A DNA stretch of 64,000 nucleotides from Pycnococcus provasolii (Eukaryota; Chlorophyta; Pseudoscourfieldiophyceae; Pseudoscourfieldiales; Pycnococcaceae), in contig OW568895.1 of assembly GCA_938743325.2 (NCBI GenBank), positions 432,916-496,915 of the forward strand, given 5' to 3'. Below are positions 46,073 to 56,538 of this stretch, piece by piece; the first letter of the stretch is position 1, and each line of letters opens with the position of its first letter. A program made the position numbers and the translations under genes. A model generated the notes under the pieces. The model was not told where the DNA came from, made no database searches, and worked only from the letters and a program-made list of their open reading frames with translations.

Positions 46073-49000
46073 CTATGCAGTACCACTTCCGACAAGCCTC
46101 GCCATGATTGCTCCAATCTGCTGTTTTGCAGCCCTTTCATCCACAAGATGTGGAGGGTATTTGGGTGTCAGCACCTCCACCTCCGCGGAGGGTTGCCAAG
46201 TGAGCGAGTCGTTTGTCGCACCACCCACTTTCGTACACGAATTGAGGGCCCAGGCAAGAGCGGATCGCTTCACCGGCTTCGACACGTATAACGACATGCC
46301 ACTTTCCGCGCACTTGTCGCTGTCCCCGCGCATGGCGTTGGCCGTGCACGCGACAATGGGCAAAACGAATGGCGCACTGCCCTCCCAGTCACGAATCTCT
46401 CGCGTGGCGGACCACCCATCCTTGATCGGCATGTTGCAGTCCATGAACACGCAGAGGATTTGATTGTGGCTCTGCTTCACCTCGTCGACAGCCTCCTGGC
46501 CATTCTTGGCAATCATCACCCGCCACGACATGGAACGAAGCATGCCCGAAATCACCTTGCGCGACACGTCGTCGTCCTCAACTACAAGCGCCGTGGGAAT
46601 ACTGCGAGCCTCTCGCAGCTTGGTGATCTCATCCACCAGAGGCTCGATGTCCTCGACTCGAATCGCGTGACAGCTAGGAATGCGGTGCGTGAGGGGGCAC
46701 CGCCCACCTGTGCTGCCGCTAACCTTGTTAGCTTCAGAATCGCCAGGATACGCGACGAATTTGTCACTTGCGCCAACGCCAGCGACGACGATGCGCACCG
46801 GGCGAATCACGTCAGCGATGGCAAGAGCCTGAACTGCCACCTCATCCTCCTCCTCGTTTTGGCAATCCACAAGAACCATGTCGCAAAAAGCGGGAGACTG
46901 GCGAGAAGGCGAGCCTGTGCTGATCAAGTGCAGGCATGCTTTCACGCTTGGTACCGCCTGCACGCTATCCACGTGCGCCGCGTGAAGCACATCCTCCATC
47001 TTACGAGTAAAACTTTCGTCTTTCGTGATGAGAATTGCCTTGAGCTGCGACGCCTGGCTTGGCTCGGCGCCATCGTTGTTGGCACGCGACCTCGAGCCTT
47101 TTCCGGAATGCGGCCTAGTACGGTTTTCCGACTCGTCGTTGTCGTGACCTACCATCGGGTCCATGACGAGGTAAGACTCCTTGAGGCAGCTCTTCACCGC
47201 GGCGATGAGAATCTGTCGGTTGATTGGTTTCTTCACAAATCTGTCCATGCCAGCCGCTCGGCACACGTCGACGTCTTCCGCCGTTCCTCCGGTAATGCCA
47301 ATCAGGGGAAGGCGGGAGACGCCGCCGGAACCTTCCGCCTGCTGCTCCACCTTTCGTATGATCCGCGAAGCCTCGGCTCCATCCATGATCGGCATATGTA
47401 AGTCGAGAAGCACGCACAAATATTCGGTGTTCAGGCACTTCGCATCGCCCTTCGAGATCAGCAGCTTGCTGATCGCCTCCTCTCCGTTGAAGGCTGTGTC
47501 GCAGGCGAATCCAGCCTTCTTGAGCATTCGCACCAGCACCAAACTGCTCGTCTTATCATCCTCCACGACGAGGAAGCGCTGCTTCGGATGCAGAGCCATT
47601 TCCACCTTGGCGGTGCTTTCGTTCGTTTCGTTAGCACTTTGCTCCATCGCCAAGTCTGCAAGAGCTGCCATGGAGTCTTGCATCTCTCCGAGAACCGGCG
47701 GCTCGTACTGCTCGCCACGAGATATGGCGGCGATCGTGTCACGCAGTTGCCACTGCCTGGTTGGCTTCGCGAGCACAGTCCACTTGACCGCACCCAACGA
47801 GGGTGAAGAAAAAACCTTCGTGGCTAAGGATCGCAGCCTGATGGGTGTCAAGATCACCCAACGCATTTCAGGGTAATCGGCAATGCAGCGCTCGTACGCC
47901 TGCTGGGCACTCTGTATCTCGTCAGCCTCCATGATGGACGAAATGACGGCAATCTTTGATTTCCTGTTGGCATCACTGATGCATTGCCGCAGCGCCTGCT
48001 GCAATCCTGCCGTGGATGGGATGGTTGCGCAGCGCGGTGATGTGGAGCACCAGTTCAAGCACCGCTTGGAAGTCTCGGCGATCCACTCGCGCATGCGCTC
48101 GTTGTGTGCGATGGTGATGACAAAAACCTCCTCCGTCAACGCAATGCAACCGGGCGGCGTGACCTTGGCGGTGAGTGGCAATCTCGACGGGCCGTTGCTC
48201 TTGCTAGAGCGACGGCCCAGCATAGCGGTCAAACTGAACGTAGAGCCCTTGCCCGGTTCGCTCTCAAGGGCAATCTGTCCTCCCATCAGCTCGCAGAGCT
48301 GTTTGGTAATCGCGAGGCCAAGCCCCGTTCCACCGTACTTGCGGGTGATTCCGGTGTCCACCTGTGTGAATCGCGCAAAGAGTTTTCTCTGCTGCTCACT
48401 TGGGATGCCAATTCCCGTGTCGCGCACGCTGATGAGCACGGTGAAAGGGTCGTCGTCCTCGTCCGTCGCGCGTCTTCCCGGGTTTTCGTTGGCAAGTTTC
48501 GTCAGCGCTAGCTCGATCTCACCTTTCGTCGTGAACTTCAGCGCATTTGACAGCATGTTCAGAAGCATTTGCTTCAGGCGAAGGCTGTCACCAATGACAT
48601 TGTCGGGCAGGCCCGGTCCGAGCGTGAAGATCACCTCGACACCCTTGATTGCGGCAAGGTGAGCAATCGAGTCCACCGCGTCGCCTGCGGTGGAGTACAG
48701 GCTAAACTCCCTCGATTCGAGCTCGAACTTCCCGGCTTCGACGCGCGTGAGGTCGAGAATGTCGCTAATGAGGGTAAGCAGCCCATTCGCGCTCGTTCGA
48801 ATCTGTCGACTTAGCTCGAGTTGATCGTCTTCCCCGAGCGTGTCGGAAAGCAGCTCATTCATTCCAATGATGCCGTTCAAAGGAGTTCTCATTTCATGAC
48901 TCATGTTTGCAAGGAACTGGGACTTGGCATCGTTCGCAGCCTGCGCCTTGGAGAGGGCAACCTCGGCGTCCATCATACGCTTGAAGTGCGTGACATCCTG

Positions 49001-52000
49001 ACCGACGCCAACGACGCCAATCACATTGCCCCTGACGTCGCGCCGAGGGTTTGCATTCAGCAGAATATGAATCGGATTCGACCAGTCTTCGTCCATCTTC
49101 GCCTGCTTCGTGTAGAATGCAATCTCGAATGACGCGGTGCTCTGTCCCTTGAGCGCCATGTCCATAATCTCCTGAACGGAGCGGCGATCGTGCGACATCA
49201 CAAACTTTTCCACAAAAACTTCGCCCTTCGCATCGAGCGCGGAATACCCTAGCAGCTCCTCAACCTTATTATTCCACTCGGTAATTCGACCCTCAAGATC
49301 GATGCCAATGATTGGCGCGTTGGCAGTTTCGATGAGCTGGCGTAGTTCTGATGCGATCGCTTCGAGCTCGACTTCCGCCTTTTTGCGTTCGGTGATATCC
49401 TGACCGACGCCAATCACGCCGTAGATCTTGCCCTCGACATCGCGTCGTGATGTGGCGTTCAGCAGCACTTCCACGCGCTCGCCACCCTTGGTGTACAGAG
49501 GGAACTCGAAGTTCTGCGCCTCCTTGCCTTTCAGGGCGTCGTCGAGCACACGCTGCACGCTTTCGCGGTAGTCGGGCGAAATGAAGTTCTGCACGAGGTG
49601 TCGGCCCATCGTTTCGTCTTTCGTATATCCTACAATCGCCTCGGCTTTGTCGTTCCACTCGTTGACGTTGCCGTGCACGTCGATTCCGAAGATGGGCGCG
49701 TTGGCGGTTTCGACGAACTGGCGAAGTTCTTTCGCGATAGATTCTTGTTTATCAGCAGCCTGCTTCGACTGCGTGATATCCTGACCGACGCCAATCACGC
49801 CGATGATGTTGCCCTCGACGTCACGTCGCGATGTCGCGTTCAGCAGCACTTCCACACGCTCGCCGCTCTTCGTGAAGAGAGGAAACTCGAAGTTCGCTGA
49901 CTCGATGCCGCGCAGCGCGTTGTCCAGCACGGCGCGCACCGCATCCTTGTACTCGTCCGTGATGAAGTGCTCGACGAGCCCGCGACCGAGCACGTCCTCC
50001 TTCGAGTACCCGGTGATCTGCATGGACTTGACGTTCCACTCGTTGACGTTGCCGTGCACGTCGATGCCGAAGATGGGCGCGTTGGCGGTTTCAATAAACT
50101 GGCGCAGTTCTGTGGCGACGTTTTCCAGCTCGACTTCCGCCTTTTTGCGTTCGGTGATATCCTGACCGACGCCAATCACGCCGTAGATCTTGCCCTCGAC
50201 ATCGCGTCGTGATGTGGCGTTCAGCAAGACTTCCACGCGCTCGCCACCCTTGGTGTACAGAGGGAACTCGAAGTTCTGCGCTTCGCGACCCTTCAGGGCG
50301 TCGTCGAGCACACGCTGCACGCTTTCGCGGTAGTCGGGCGAAATGAAGTTCTGCACGAGGTGTCGGCCCATCGTTTCGTCTTTCGTGTATCCTACAATCG
50401 CCTCGGCTTTGTCGTTCCACTCGTTGACGTTGCCGTGCACGTCGATGCCGAAGATGGGCGCGTTGGCGGTTTCGACGAACTGACGCAGTTCTTTCGCGAT
50501 AGATTCTTGTCTATCAGCAGCCTGCTTCGACTGCGTGATATCCTGACCGACGCCAATCACGCCGATGATCTTGCCCTCGACGTCACGTCGCGATGTCGCG
50601 TTCAGCAGCACTTCCACACGCTCGCCGCTCTTCGTGAAGAGAGGAAACTCGAAGTTCGCTGACTCCATTCCCAGCAAAGCTTTGTCGAGCACGGCGCGCA
50701 CCGCATCCTTGTACTCGTCCGTGATGAAGTGCTCGACAAGCCCGCGACCAAGCACGTCCTCCTTCGAGTACCCGGTGATCTGCATGGACTTGACGTTCCA
50801 CTCGTTGACGTTGCCGTGCACGTCGATGCCGAAGATGGGTGCGTTGGCGGTTTCAATAAACTGGCGCAGTTCTGTGGCGACGTTTTCCAGCTCGACTTCC
50901 GCCTTTTTGCGTTCGGTGATATCCTGACCGACGCCAATCACGCCGTAGATCTTACCCTCGACATCGCGTCGTGATGTGGCGTTCAGCAAGACTTCCACAC
51001 GCTCGCCACCCTTGGTGTACAGAGGGAACTCGAAGTTCTGCGCTTCGCGACCCTTCAGGGCGTCGTCGAGCACACGCTGCACGCTTTCGCGGTAGTCGGG
51101 CGAAATGAAGTTCTGCACGAGGTGTCGACCCATCGTTTCGTCTTTCGTGTACCCGACAATCGCCTCGGCTTTGTCGTTCCACTCGTTGACGTTGCCGTGC
51201 ACGTCGATGCCGAAGATGGGCGCGTTGGCTGTTTCGACGAATTGGCGTAATTCTGTCGCGATGGACTCCTGCTTGTCCGCCGCCTGCTTCGACTGCGTGA
51301 TATCCTGACCGACGCCAATCACGCCGATGATCTTGCCCTCGACGTCGCGTCGCGATGTCGCGTTCAGCAGCACTTCCACACGCTCGCCTGATTTTGTGAA
51401 GAGAGGAAACTCGAAGTTCGCTGACTCGATGCCGCGCAGCGCGTTGTCCAGCACGGCGCGCACCGCATCCTTGTACTCGTCCGTGATGAAGTGCTCGACG
51501 AGCCCGCGACCGAGCACGTCCTCCTTCGAGTACCCGGTGATCTGCATGGACTTGACGTTCCACTCGTTGACGTTGCCGTGCACGTCGATGCCGAAGATGG
51601 GCGCGTTGGCTGTTTCAATAAACTGGCGCAGTTCTGTGGCGACGTTTTCCAGCTCGACTTCCGCCTTTTTGCGTTCGGTGATATCCTGACCGACGCCAAT
51701 CACGCCGTAGATCTTACCCTCGACATCGCGTCGTGATGTGGCGTTCAGCAAGACTTCCACACGCTCGCCACCCTTGGTGTACAGAGGGAACTCGAAGTTC
51801 TGCGCTTCGCGACCCTTCAGGGCGTCGTCGAGCACACGCTGCACGCTTTCGCGGTAGTCGGGCGAAATGAAGTTCTGCACGAGGTGTCGGCCCATCGTTT
51901 CGTCTTTCGTGTATCCTACAATCGCCTCGGCTTTGTCGTTCCACTCGTTGACGTTGCCGTGCACGTCGATGCCAATGATGGGCGCGTTGGCGGTTTCAAT

Positions 52001-54283
52001 GAACTGACGCAGCTCTGTCGCGATGGATTCTTGCTCGACTTCCGCCTTTTTGCGTTCGGTGATATCCTGACCGACGCCAATCACGCCGTAAATTTTTCCT
52101 TTCATATCGCGTCGTGATGTGGCGTTCAGCAAGACTTCCACGCGCTCGCCTGATTTTGTGAAGAGAGGGAACTCGAAGTTCTGCGCCTCCTTGCCTTTCA
52201 GGGCGTCGTCGAGCACACGCTGCACGCTTTCGCGGTAGTCGGGCGAAATGAAGTTCTGCACGAGGTGTCGACCCATCGTTTCGTCTTTCGTGTACCCGAC
52301 AATCGCCTCGGCTTTGTCGTTCCACTCGTTGACGTTGCCGTGCACGTCGATGCCGAAGATGGGCGCGTTGGCGGTTTCGACGAATTGGCGTAATTCTGTC
52401 GCGATGGACTCCTGCTTGTCCGCCGCCTGCTTCGACTGCGTGATATCCTGACCGACGCCAATCACGCCGATGATCTTGCCCTCGACGTCGCGTCGCGATG
52501 TCGCGTTCAGCAGCACTTCCACACGCTCGCCGCTCTTCGTGAAGAGAGGAAACTCGAAGTTCGCTGACTCCATTCCCAGCAAAGCTTTGTCCAGCACGGC
52601 GCGCACCGCATCCTTGTACTCGTCCGTGATGAAGTGCTCGACGAGCCCGCGACCGAGCACGTCCTCCTTCGAGTACCCGGTGATCTGCATGGACTTGACG
52701 TTCCACTCGTTGACGTTGCCGTGCACGTCGATGCCGAAGATGGGTGCGTTGGCGGTTTCAATAAACTGGCGCAGTTCTGTGGCGACGTTTTCCAGCTCGA
52801 CTTCCGCCTTTTTGCGTTCGGTGATATCCTGACCGACGCCAATCACGCCGTAGATCTTGCCCTCGACATCGCGTCGTGATGTGGCGTTCAGCAAGACTTC
52901 CACGCGCTCGCCACCCTTGGTGTACAGAGGGAACTCGAAGTTCTGCGCTTCGCGACCCTTCAGGGCGTCGTCGAGCACACGCTGCACGCTTTCGCGGTAG
53001 TCGGGCGAAATGAAGTTCTGCACGAGGTGTCGACCCATCGTTTCGTCTTTCGTGTATCCTACAATCGCCTCGGCTTTGTCGTTCCACTCGTTGACGTTGC
53101 CATACACGTCGATGCCGAAGATGGGCGCGTTGGCGGTTTCGACGAATTGGCGTAATTCTGTCGCGATGGACTCCTGCTTGTCCGCCGCCTGCTTCGACTG
53201 CGTGATATCCTGACCGACGCCAATCACGCCGATGATCTTGCCCTCGACGTCACGTCGCGATGTCGCGTTCAGCAGCACTTCCACACGCTCGCCTGATTTT
53301 GTGAAGAGAGGAAACTCGAAGTTCGCTGACTCCATTCCCAGCAAAGCTTTGTCGAGCACGGCGCGCACCGCATCCTTGTACTCGTCCGTGATGAAGTGCT
53401 CGACAAGCCCGCGACCGAGCACGTCCTCCTTCGAGTACCCGGTGATCTGCATGGACTTGACGTTCCACTCGTTGACGTTGCCGTGCACGTCGATGCCGAA
53501 GATGGGTGCGTTGGCGGTTTCAATAAACTGGCGCAGTTCTGTGGCGACGTTTTCCAGCTCGACTTCCGCCTTTTTGCGTTCGGTGATATCCTGACCGACG
53601 CCAATCACGCCGTAGATCTTACCCTCGACATCGCGTCGTGATGTGGCGTTCAGCAAGACTTCCACGCGCTCGCCACCCTTGGTGTACAGAGGGAACTCGA
53701 AGTTCTGCGCCTCCTTGCCTTTCAGGGCGTCGTCGAGCACACGCTGCACGCTTTCGCGGTAGTCGGGCGAAATGAAGTTCTGCACGAGGTGTCGGCCCAT
53801 CGTTTCGTCTTTCGTGTATCCTACAATCGCCTCGGCTTTGTCGTTCCACTCGTTGACGTTGCCGTACACGTCGATGCCGAAGATGGGCGCGTTGGCTGTT
53901 TCGACGAACTGGCGAAGTTCTTTGGCGTCGCTCTCATGCTCCTTTTGTGTATCTTTAATAACCACGAGTCTGTAGTCTGTTTCTCTTGTTTCCCCTGTGT
54001 GTTCGAGCTTCGTGACGCTCACACGAAACTCGCCTTCGGTAAACACGCTCTCAAGCCCTTTCAAGATTGCGTCGAGTAGTCGTTGCATGAGCTTGTTGCC
54101 TGTGCCGTCGTTAATGACGTCCTGTATTCTGGCATTTCTCACAAGCTCGTGGTTGAAGAGGTCTCTTCGCTCGGTGGCGGCTTCACTCCACAGCTTTATG
54201 GAGCCTTCCGCGTCGACGACCACCGCCGCGACGCCGACTAGAGAGAGCGCCCGCACGACGGAGTCGAGCAGAGGCGACGGCAT
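46073..54283 (-). CDS. Giant hybrid histidine kinase with 14 PAS-type units and receiver domains
   Basis: ATG at 54283 gives 2,736 residues. An N-terminal degenerate PAS-like domain (1-120) is followed by 12 PAS units of 127 residues (~121-1645) of two kinds: A ('GNVNEWNDKAEAIVGYTKDE') seven times and B ('GNVNEWNVKSMQITGYSKED') five times, then a divergent PAS ('RITEWNNKVEELLGYSALDA'). The kinase has the HisKA box SHEMRTPLNGIIG (phospho-acceptor His1796) and HATPase boxes 'LSNALKFTTKGEIEL', 'VRDTGIGIP' and 'GGTGLGLAI'. A receiver with Asp2294 ('VLLDLHMPIMDG'), a degenerate receiver, and a receiver with Asp2615 ('VFMDCNMPIKDG') follow. No membrane helix or signal peptide is visible, so it is a soluble sensor; PAS ligands are unknown. 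LOV Cys motifs are absent. Confidence 0.93.
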   Translation of the reverse strand: MPSPLLDSVVRALSLVGVAAVVVDAEGSIKLWSEAATERRDLFNHELVRNARIQDVINDGTGNKLMQRLLDAILKGLESVFTEGEFRVSVTKLEHTGETRETDYRLVVIKDTQKEHESDAKELRQFVETANAPIFGIDVYGNVNEWNDKAEAIVGYTKDETMGRHLVQNFISPDYRESVQRVLDDALKGKEAQNFEFPLYTKGGERVEVLLNATSRRDVEGKIYGVIGVGQDITERKKAEVELENVATELRQFIETANAPIFGIDVHGNVNEWNVKSMQITGYSKEDVLGRGLVEHFITDEYKDAVRAVLDKALLGMESANFEFPLFTKSGERVEVLLNATSRRDVEGKIIGVIGVGQDITQSKQAADKQESIATELRQFVETANAPIFGIDVYGNVNEWNDKAEAIVGYTKDETMGRHLVQNFISPDYRESVQRVLDDALKGREAQNFEFPLYTKGGERVEVLLNATSRRDVEGKIYGVIGVGQDITERKKAEVELENVATELRQFIETANAPIFGIDVHGNVNEWNVKSMQITGYSKEDVLGRGLVEHFITDEYKDAVRAVLDKALLGMESANFEFPLFTKSGERVEVLLNATSRRDVEGKIIGVIGVGQDITQSKQAADKQESIATELRQFVETANAPIFGIDVHGNVNEWNDKAEAIVGYTKDETMGRHLVQNFISPDYRESVQRVLDDALKGKEAQNFEFPLFTKSGERVEVLLNATSRRDMKGKIYGVIGVGQDITERKKAEVEQESIATELRQFIETANAPIIGIDVHGNVNEWNDKAEAIVGYTKDETMGRHLVQNFISPDYRESVQRVLDDALKGREAQNFEFPLYTKGGERVEVLLNATSRRDVEGKIYGVIGVGQDITERKKAEVELENVATELRQFIETANAPIFGIDVHGNVNEWNVKSMQITGYSKEDVLGRGLVEHFITDEYKDAVRAVLDNALRGIESANFEFPLFTKSGERVEVLLNATSRRDVEGKIIGVIGVGQDITQSKQAADKQESIATELRQFVETANAPIFGIDVHGNVNEWNDKAEAIVGYTKDETMGRHLVQNFISPDYRESVQRVLDDALKGREAQNFEFPLYTKGGERVEVLLNATSRRDVEGKIYGVIGVGQDITERKKAEVELENVATELRQFIETANAPIFGIDVHGNVNEWNVKSMQITGYSKEDVLGRGLVEHFITDEYKDAVRAVLDKALLGMESANFEFPLFTKSGERVEVLLNATSRRDVEGKIIGVIGVGQDITQSKQAADRQESIAKELRQFVETANAPIFGIDVHGNVNEWNDKAEAIVGYTKDETMGRHLVQNFISPDYRESVQRVLDDALKGREAQNFEFPLYTKGGERVEVLLNATSRRDVEGKIYGVIGVGQDITERKKAEVELENVATELRQFIETANAPIFGIDVHGNVNEWNVKSMQITGYSKEDVLGRGLVEHFITDEYKDAVRAVLDNALRGIESANFEFPLFTKSGERVEVLLNATSRRDVEGNIIGVIGVGQDITQSKQAADKQESIAKELRQFVETANAPIFGIDVHGNVNEWNDKAEAIVGYTKDETMGRHLVQNFISPDYRESVQRVLDDALKGKEAQNFEFPLYTKGGERVEVLLNATSRRDVEGKIYGVIGVGQDITERKKAEVELEAIASELRQLIETANAPIIGIDLEGRITEWNNKVEELLGYSALDAKGEVFVEKFVMSHDRRSVQEIMDMALKGQSTASFEIAFYTKQAKMDEDWSNPIHILLNANPRRDVRGNVIGVVGVGQDVTHFKRMMDAEVALSKAQAANDAKSQFLANMSHEMRTPLNGIIGMNELLSDTLGEDDQLELSRQIRTSANGLLTLISDILDLTRVEAGKFELESREFSLYSTAGDAVDSIAHLAAIKGVEVIFTLGPGLPDNVIGDSLRLKQMLLNMLSNALKFTTKGEIELALTKLANENPGRRATDEDDDPFTVLISVRDTGIGIPSEQQRKLFARFTQVDTGITRKYGGTGLGLAITKQLCELMGGQIALESEPGKGSTFSLTAMLGRRSSKSNGPSRLPLTAKVTPPGCIALTEEVFVITIAHNERMREWIAETSKRCLNWCSTSPRCATIPSTAGLQQALRQCISDANRKSKIAVISSIMEADEIQSAQQAYERCIADYPEMRWVILTPIRLRSLATKVFSSPSLGAVKWTVLAKPTRQWQLRDTIAAISRGEQYEPPVLGEMQDSMAALADLAMEQSANETNESTAKVEMALHPKQRFLVVEDDKTSSLVLVRMLKKAGFACDTAFNGEEAISKLLISKGDAKCLNTEYLCVLLDLHMPIMDGAEASRIIRKVEQQAEGSGGVSRLPLIGITGGTAEDVDVCRAAGMDRFVKKPINRQILIAAVKSCLKESYLVMDPMVGHDNDESENRTRPHSGKGSRSRANNDGAEPSQASQLKAILITKDESFTRKMEDVLHAAHVDSVQAVPSVKACLHLISTGSPSRQSPAFCDMVLVDCQNEEEDEVAVQALAIADVIRPVRIVVAGVGASDKFVAYPGDSEANKVSGSTGGRCPLTHRIPSCHAIRVEDIEPLVDEITKLREARSIPTALVVEDDDVSRKVISGMLRSMSWRVMIAKNGQEAVDEVKQSHNQILCVFMDCNMPIKDGWSATREIRDWEGSAPFVLPIVACTANAMRGDSDKCAESGMSLYVSKPVKRSALAWALNSCTKVGGATNDSLTWQPSAEVEVLTPKYPPHLVDERAAKQQIGAIMARLVGSGTA
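49350..53920. repeat. 381-bp coding repeat array (12 units, mostly 762-bp A-B dimers)
   Basis: The 12 internal PAS units are direct DNA repeats of 381 bp. Order from the start of the gene is A B A B A A B A B A B A, so the 762-bp A-B dimer is the higher-order unit with one A-A junction. B units recur at 762-bp spacing except for one 1,143-bp gap (762+381) at the A-A junction. Units of one kind differ by only a few bases, indicating recent amplification or gene conversion. Confidence 0.95.
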
Positions 54284-55544
54284 GTTATTGTTTGCGAATG
54301 GGAAGGGAAGGGAATGGGGGGGCGGCTGAAGCTGAGGGTTTACGTGTATCACGCGTGTTTTAATACAAACGCGGCTGGCAGGCTGGCGGCTGGGGGGGGA
54401 GGAGGAAGGTTGGGAAAAAGAGAAAAAGCGGGTGAAGCAGGCAGGTGAAGCAGGCCTGGCTTTCGCAACAAGGAAGGGGAAGGGAAGGGGCCGGCCTTCC
54501 CCAAGTTAAAAGTTGGACTGTCAAAAAGTTGGACTGTCCGATCTGCACAGCATGAAAATAGGTCCAGGTGGAGGTGGTCTTCGCTCGCACGGATTTTTTC
54601 TTTTTTTGTCCACCCTGTCAGGTCTATCGTGGACTTCTTCAGACATGGGTAACCACCGTTGAACCAAACTTCTTCTCAAGGGTCGCTGGGGATCCCGGTC
54701 GCAAATCCTCGGGTCCGGCTATCGTAGTTTCAGAAGAAAGTCAATGGCGGAACTTTTGTCCTCTAGACGATCATCTGCCTATCCCTTGAGAGAGATCCGG
54801 GCCTTCCGGGGGGATCCCGGAATCGCGGGCGCGGTGGCTCGCCCCCTAATCGCAAGAGAAGCCCACTGGCAGTTATTATGGGTCCGTCATACTTTTGCAC
54901 GGGAGCTCCCGGGAGCTCCCGGGGGTTCTCCGGGAGCTCCCGGGAGTTTCTCAGGGCAGCAACGCCCCCCGAAAGGAGGTGGTATGCGGGCGTCAGCCCG
55001 TATTCACGGGAACGGTCTTCACCGAAAAAAAAATTTTTCGGCGACCCTTCCCGGTCTCCTACGCCTATCCCCGTCAGTCGCCCGTCCGTTCTCTTCTCAA
55101 GAGTGATGGAGGTTCGGACGGGTCGGGCGGGAAGGAGGAGGAGCAAGGGAAAGGCCGCCCCCCGGGCGGCCTTTCCATGGGGCGTGAAGGGAACCTCCCT
55201 TCTCGGCGTGCCCCCTGTAGAAAACCCCAAATTTCCGTGTGAACACTGGAAATGTGGGCCCTCCCGGAGGGTCTTGGGAGCTCCCGGGAGCTCCCAAGAC
55301 CCCTGGGAGCCACCCCCCTCTCCTGGGAGCTCCCGATTTCTGGTCTCCCGGGAGACCCCTGGGAGCTCCCCCTGGGGAGCTCCCAGGAGCTCCCAGGGGG
55401 GTCTCCGGGGGGGTCTCCTGGGAGCTCCGGGGCGGAGAGGGGGTCTCCGGGGGGGTCTCCTAGGAGCTCCCAGGGGGGTTCTCGGGAGCTCCTAGGAGCT
55501 CCCGGTCGTCGTGTTTATACCCACACACGGCTATTTCGTCGTGA
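54284..55544. other. Intergenic region with palindromic low-complexity DNA
   Basis: No gene is supported. From about 54897 to 55503 the sequence is dominated by repeats of the palindrome GGGAGCTCCC and variants (GGGGGTCTCC, CCCGGGAG), giving many overlapping hairpins and Gly/Ser/Pro-coding frames. A CCGAAAAAA...TTTTTCGG hairpin lies near 55022-55040. The left part includes the promoter of the histidine kinase. Confidence 0.6.
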
Positions 55545-56301
55545 TTACATCGTGATAAAATGGTTCACAACAAAACTTTTCGCATCCTTCCATAGCAAGC
55601 TATCAGTGTGTTCCACAGGAGAGCGTTCAAGCACGCTCTCCGCAGGAATTACTTCGAACTGGTTATCGGCGACGGGATTTTGCTTCTTCTTTCCCTTCTT
55701 CTGCGCCTTCGCTTTCGGCGTCCAAATGAGTTCAGTCATTTCTTCAGGGAATAGTCCGGAACGCTCCGCCACATCCATCCACCTCACATATGCCAAGTCA
55801 TACTTTTGTGAGCCAATGCTCGCTTGGAATAAAGCAATCACCTGAGCGTACCATGGATCGGCGGCATCGTCGTCACCAGCCGGCTTCACACTTACGCAGT
55901 CGTGGACCTCTTTTCCCGAACTATTCTGGGAACCGCCACGGATCCAAGTGGAGTTCTCCTACCTTGACGAGAAGGCATGCGAACGCAGCGAGGTGCGCGT
56001 CGCTCCAATCCACGCCACACCATTCCTCGGCTGTTGTCGCACACAAGCGCGAGAGAATGACGTCAGTAGGAAGAGGCGCAGCACCAGACGCAGCAGACGC
56101 AGCACCACCAGACGCAGCAGACGCAGCACCACCAGACGCAGCAGACGCAGCACCACCAGACGCAGCACCACCAGCACCAGCACGAGCACGAGCATAGAAC
56201 GGCTGCTTCTCGAAAGTGCCTGTAGACGACAGGCGATACACCTGCCACGGCTTGGAGGTGTTCGCCATCTCTTGGCCGAACTTGCCTCCGCCGAACACCA
56301 T
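55545..56301 (-). CDS. BAH-domain-like protein with a 37-nt intron
   Basis: Exon 1 runs from ATG 56301 to 55963 and exon 2 from 55925 to 55545; removing the GT...AG intron 55926-55962 (GTAGGAG...TTCCCAG) restores one frame across 'CLLVK-NSSGKEVHDCVSVKP', giving 239 residues. Without splicing the first frame stops within the intron. The joined part 'VHDCVSVKP...PWYAQVIALFQ' and 'YVRWMDVAERSGLFPEEMTE' follows the BAH pattern (gD-x-V-x-v, p-x-y-i-a-x-I-x-x-i-f-e, v-x-W-f-x-r-x-E), a chromatin interaction fold. Residues ~40-75 are GGAASAAS repeats coded by an imperfect ACGCAGC... repeat. The C terminus has KAKAQKKGKKK. The ATG lies at the very edge of a block duplicated at 61864. Confidence 0.72.
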
Positions 56302-56538
56302 ACTTTTGCATGCATGCACACACAGAAGAAGAAGAAGAAGTGAAGCAGTGTGTTGACGGTCGACGATAAAACTAAAATCAAGATGGTGAACGTGACGGAG
56401 GGGATCAACTTGCTTGGTTGAGAACGAGTCGGAGAGTCGGAGAGGGAGAATGGGAGGCACGAATTGGCAAAAACTCCGAAGAGGCGTATTGATTCAAAAT
56501 TTGTGTACCTCGACACCGACGTTCATATTGAACGCAAT

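Noticed and set aside
49350-53920. CRISPR-like or satellite interpretation of the regular repeats
   Set aside because: The units are 381-bp in-frame PAS-coding repeats within one long gene.
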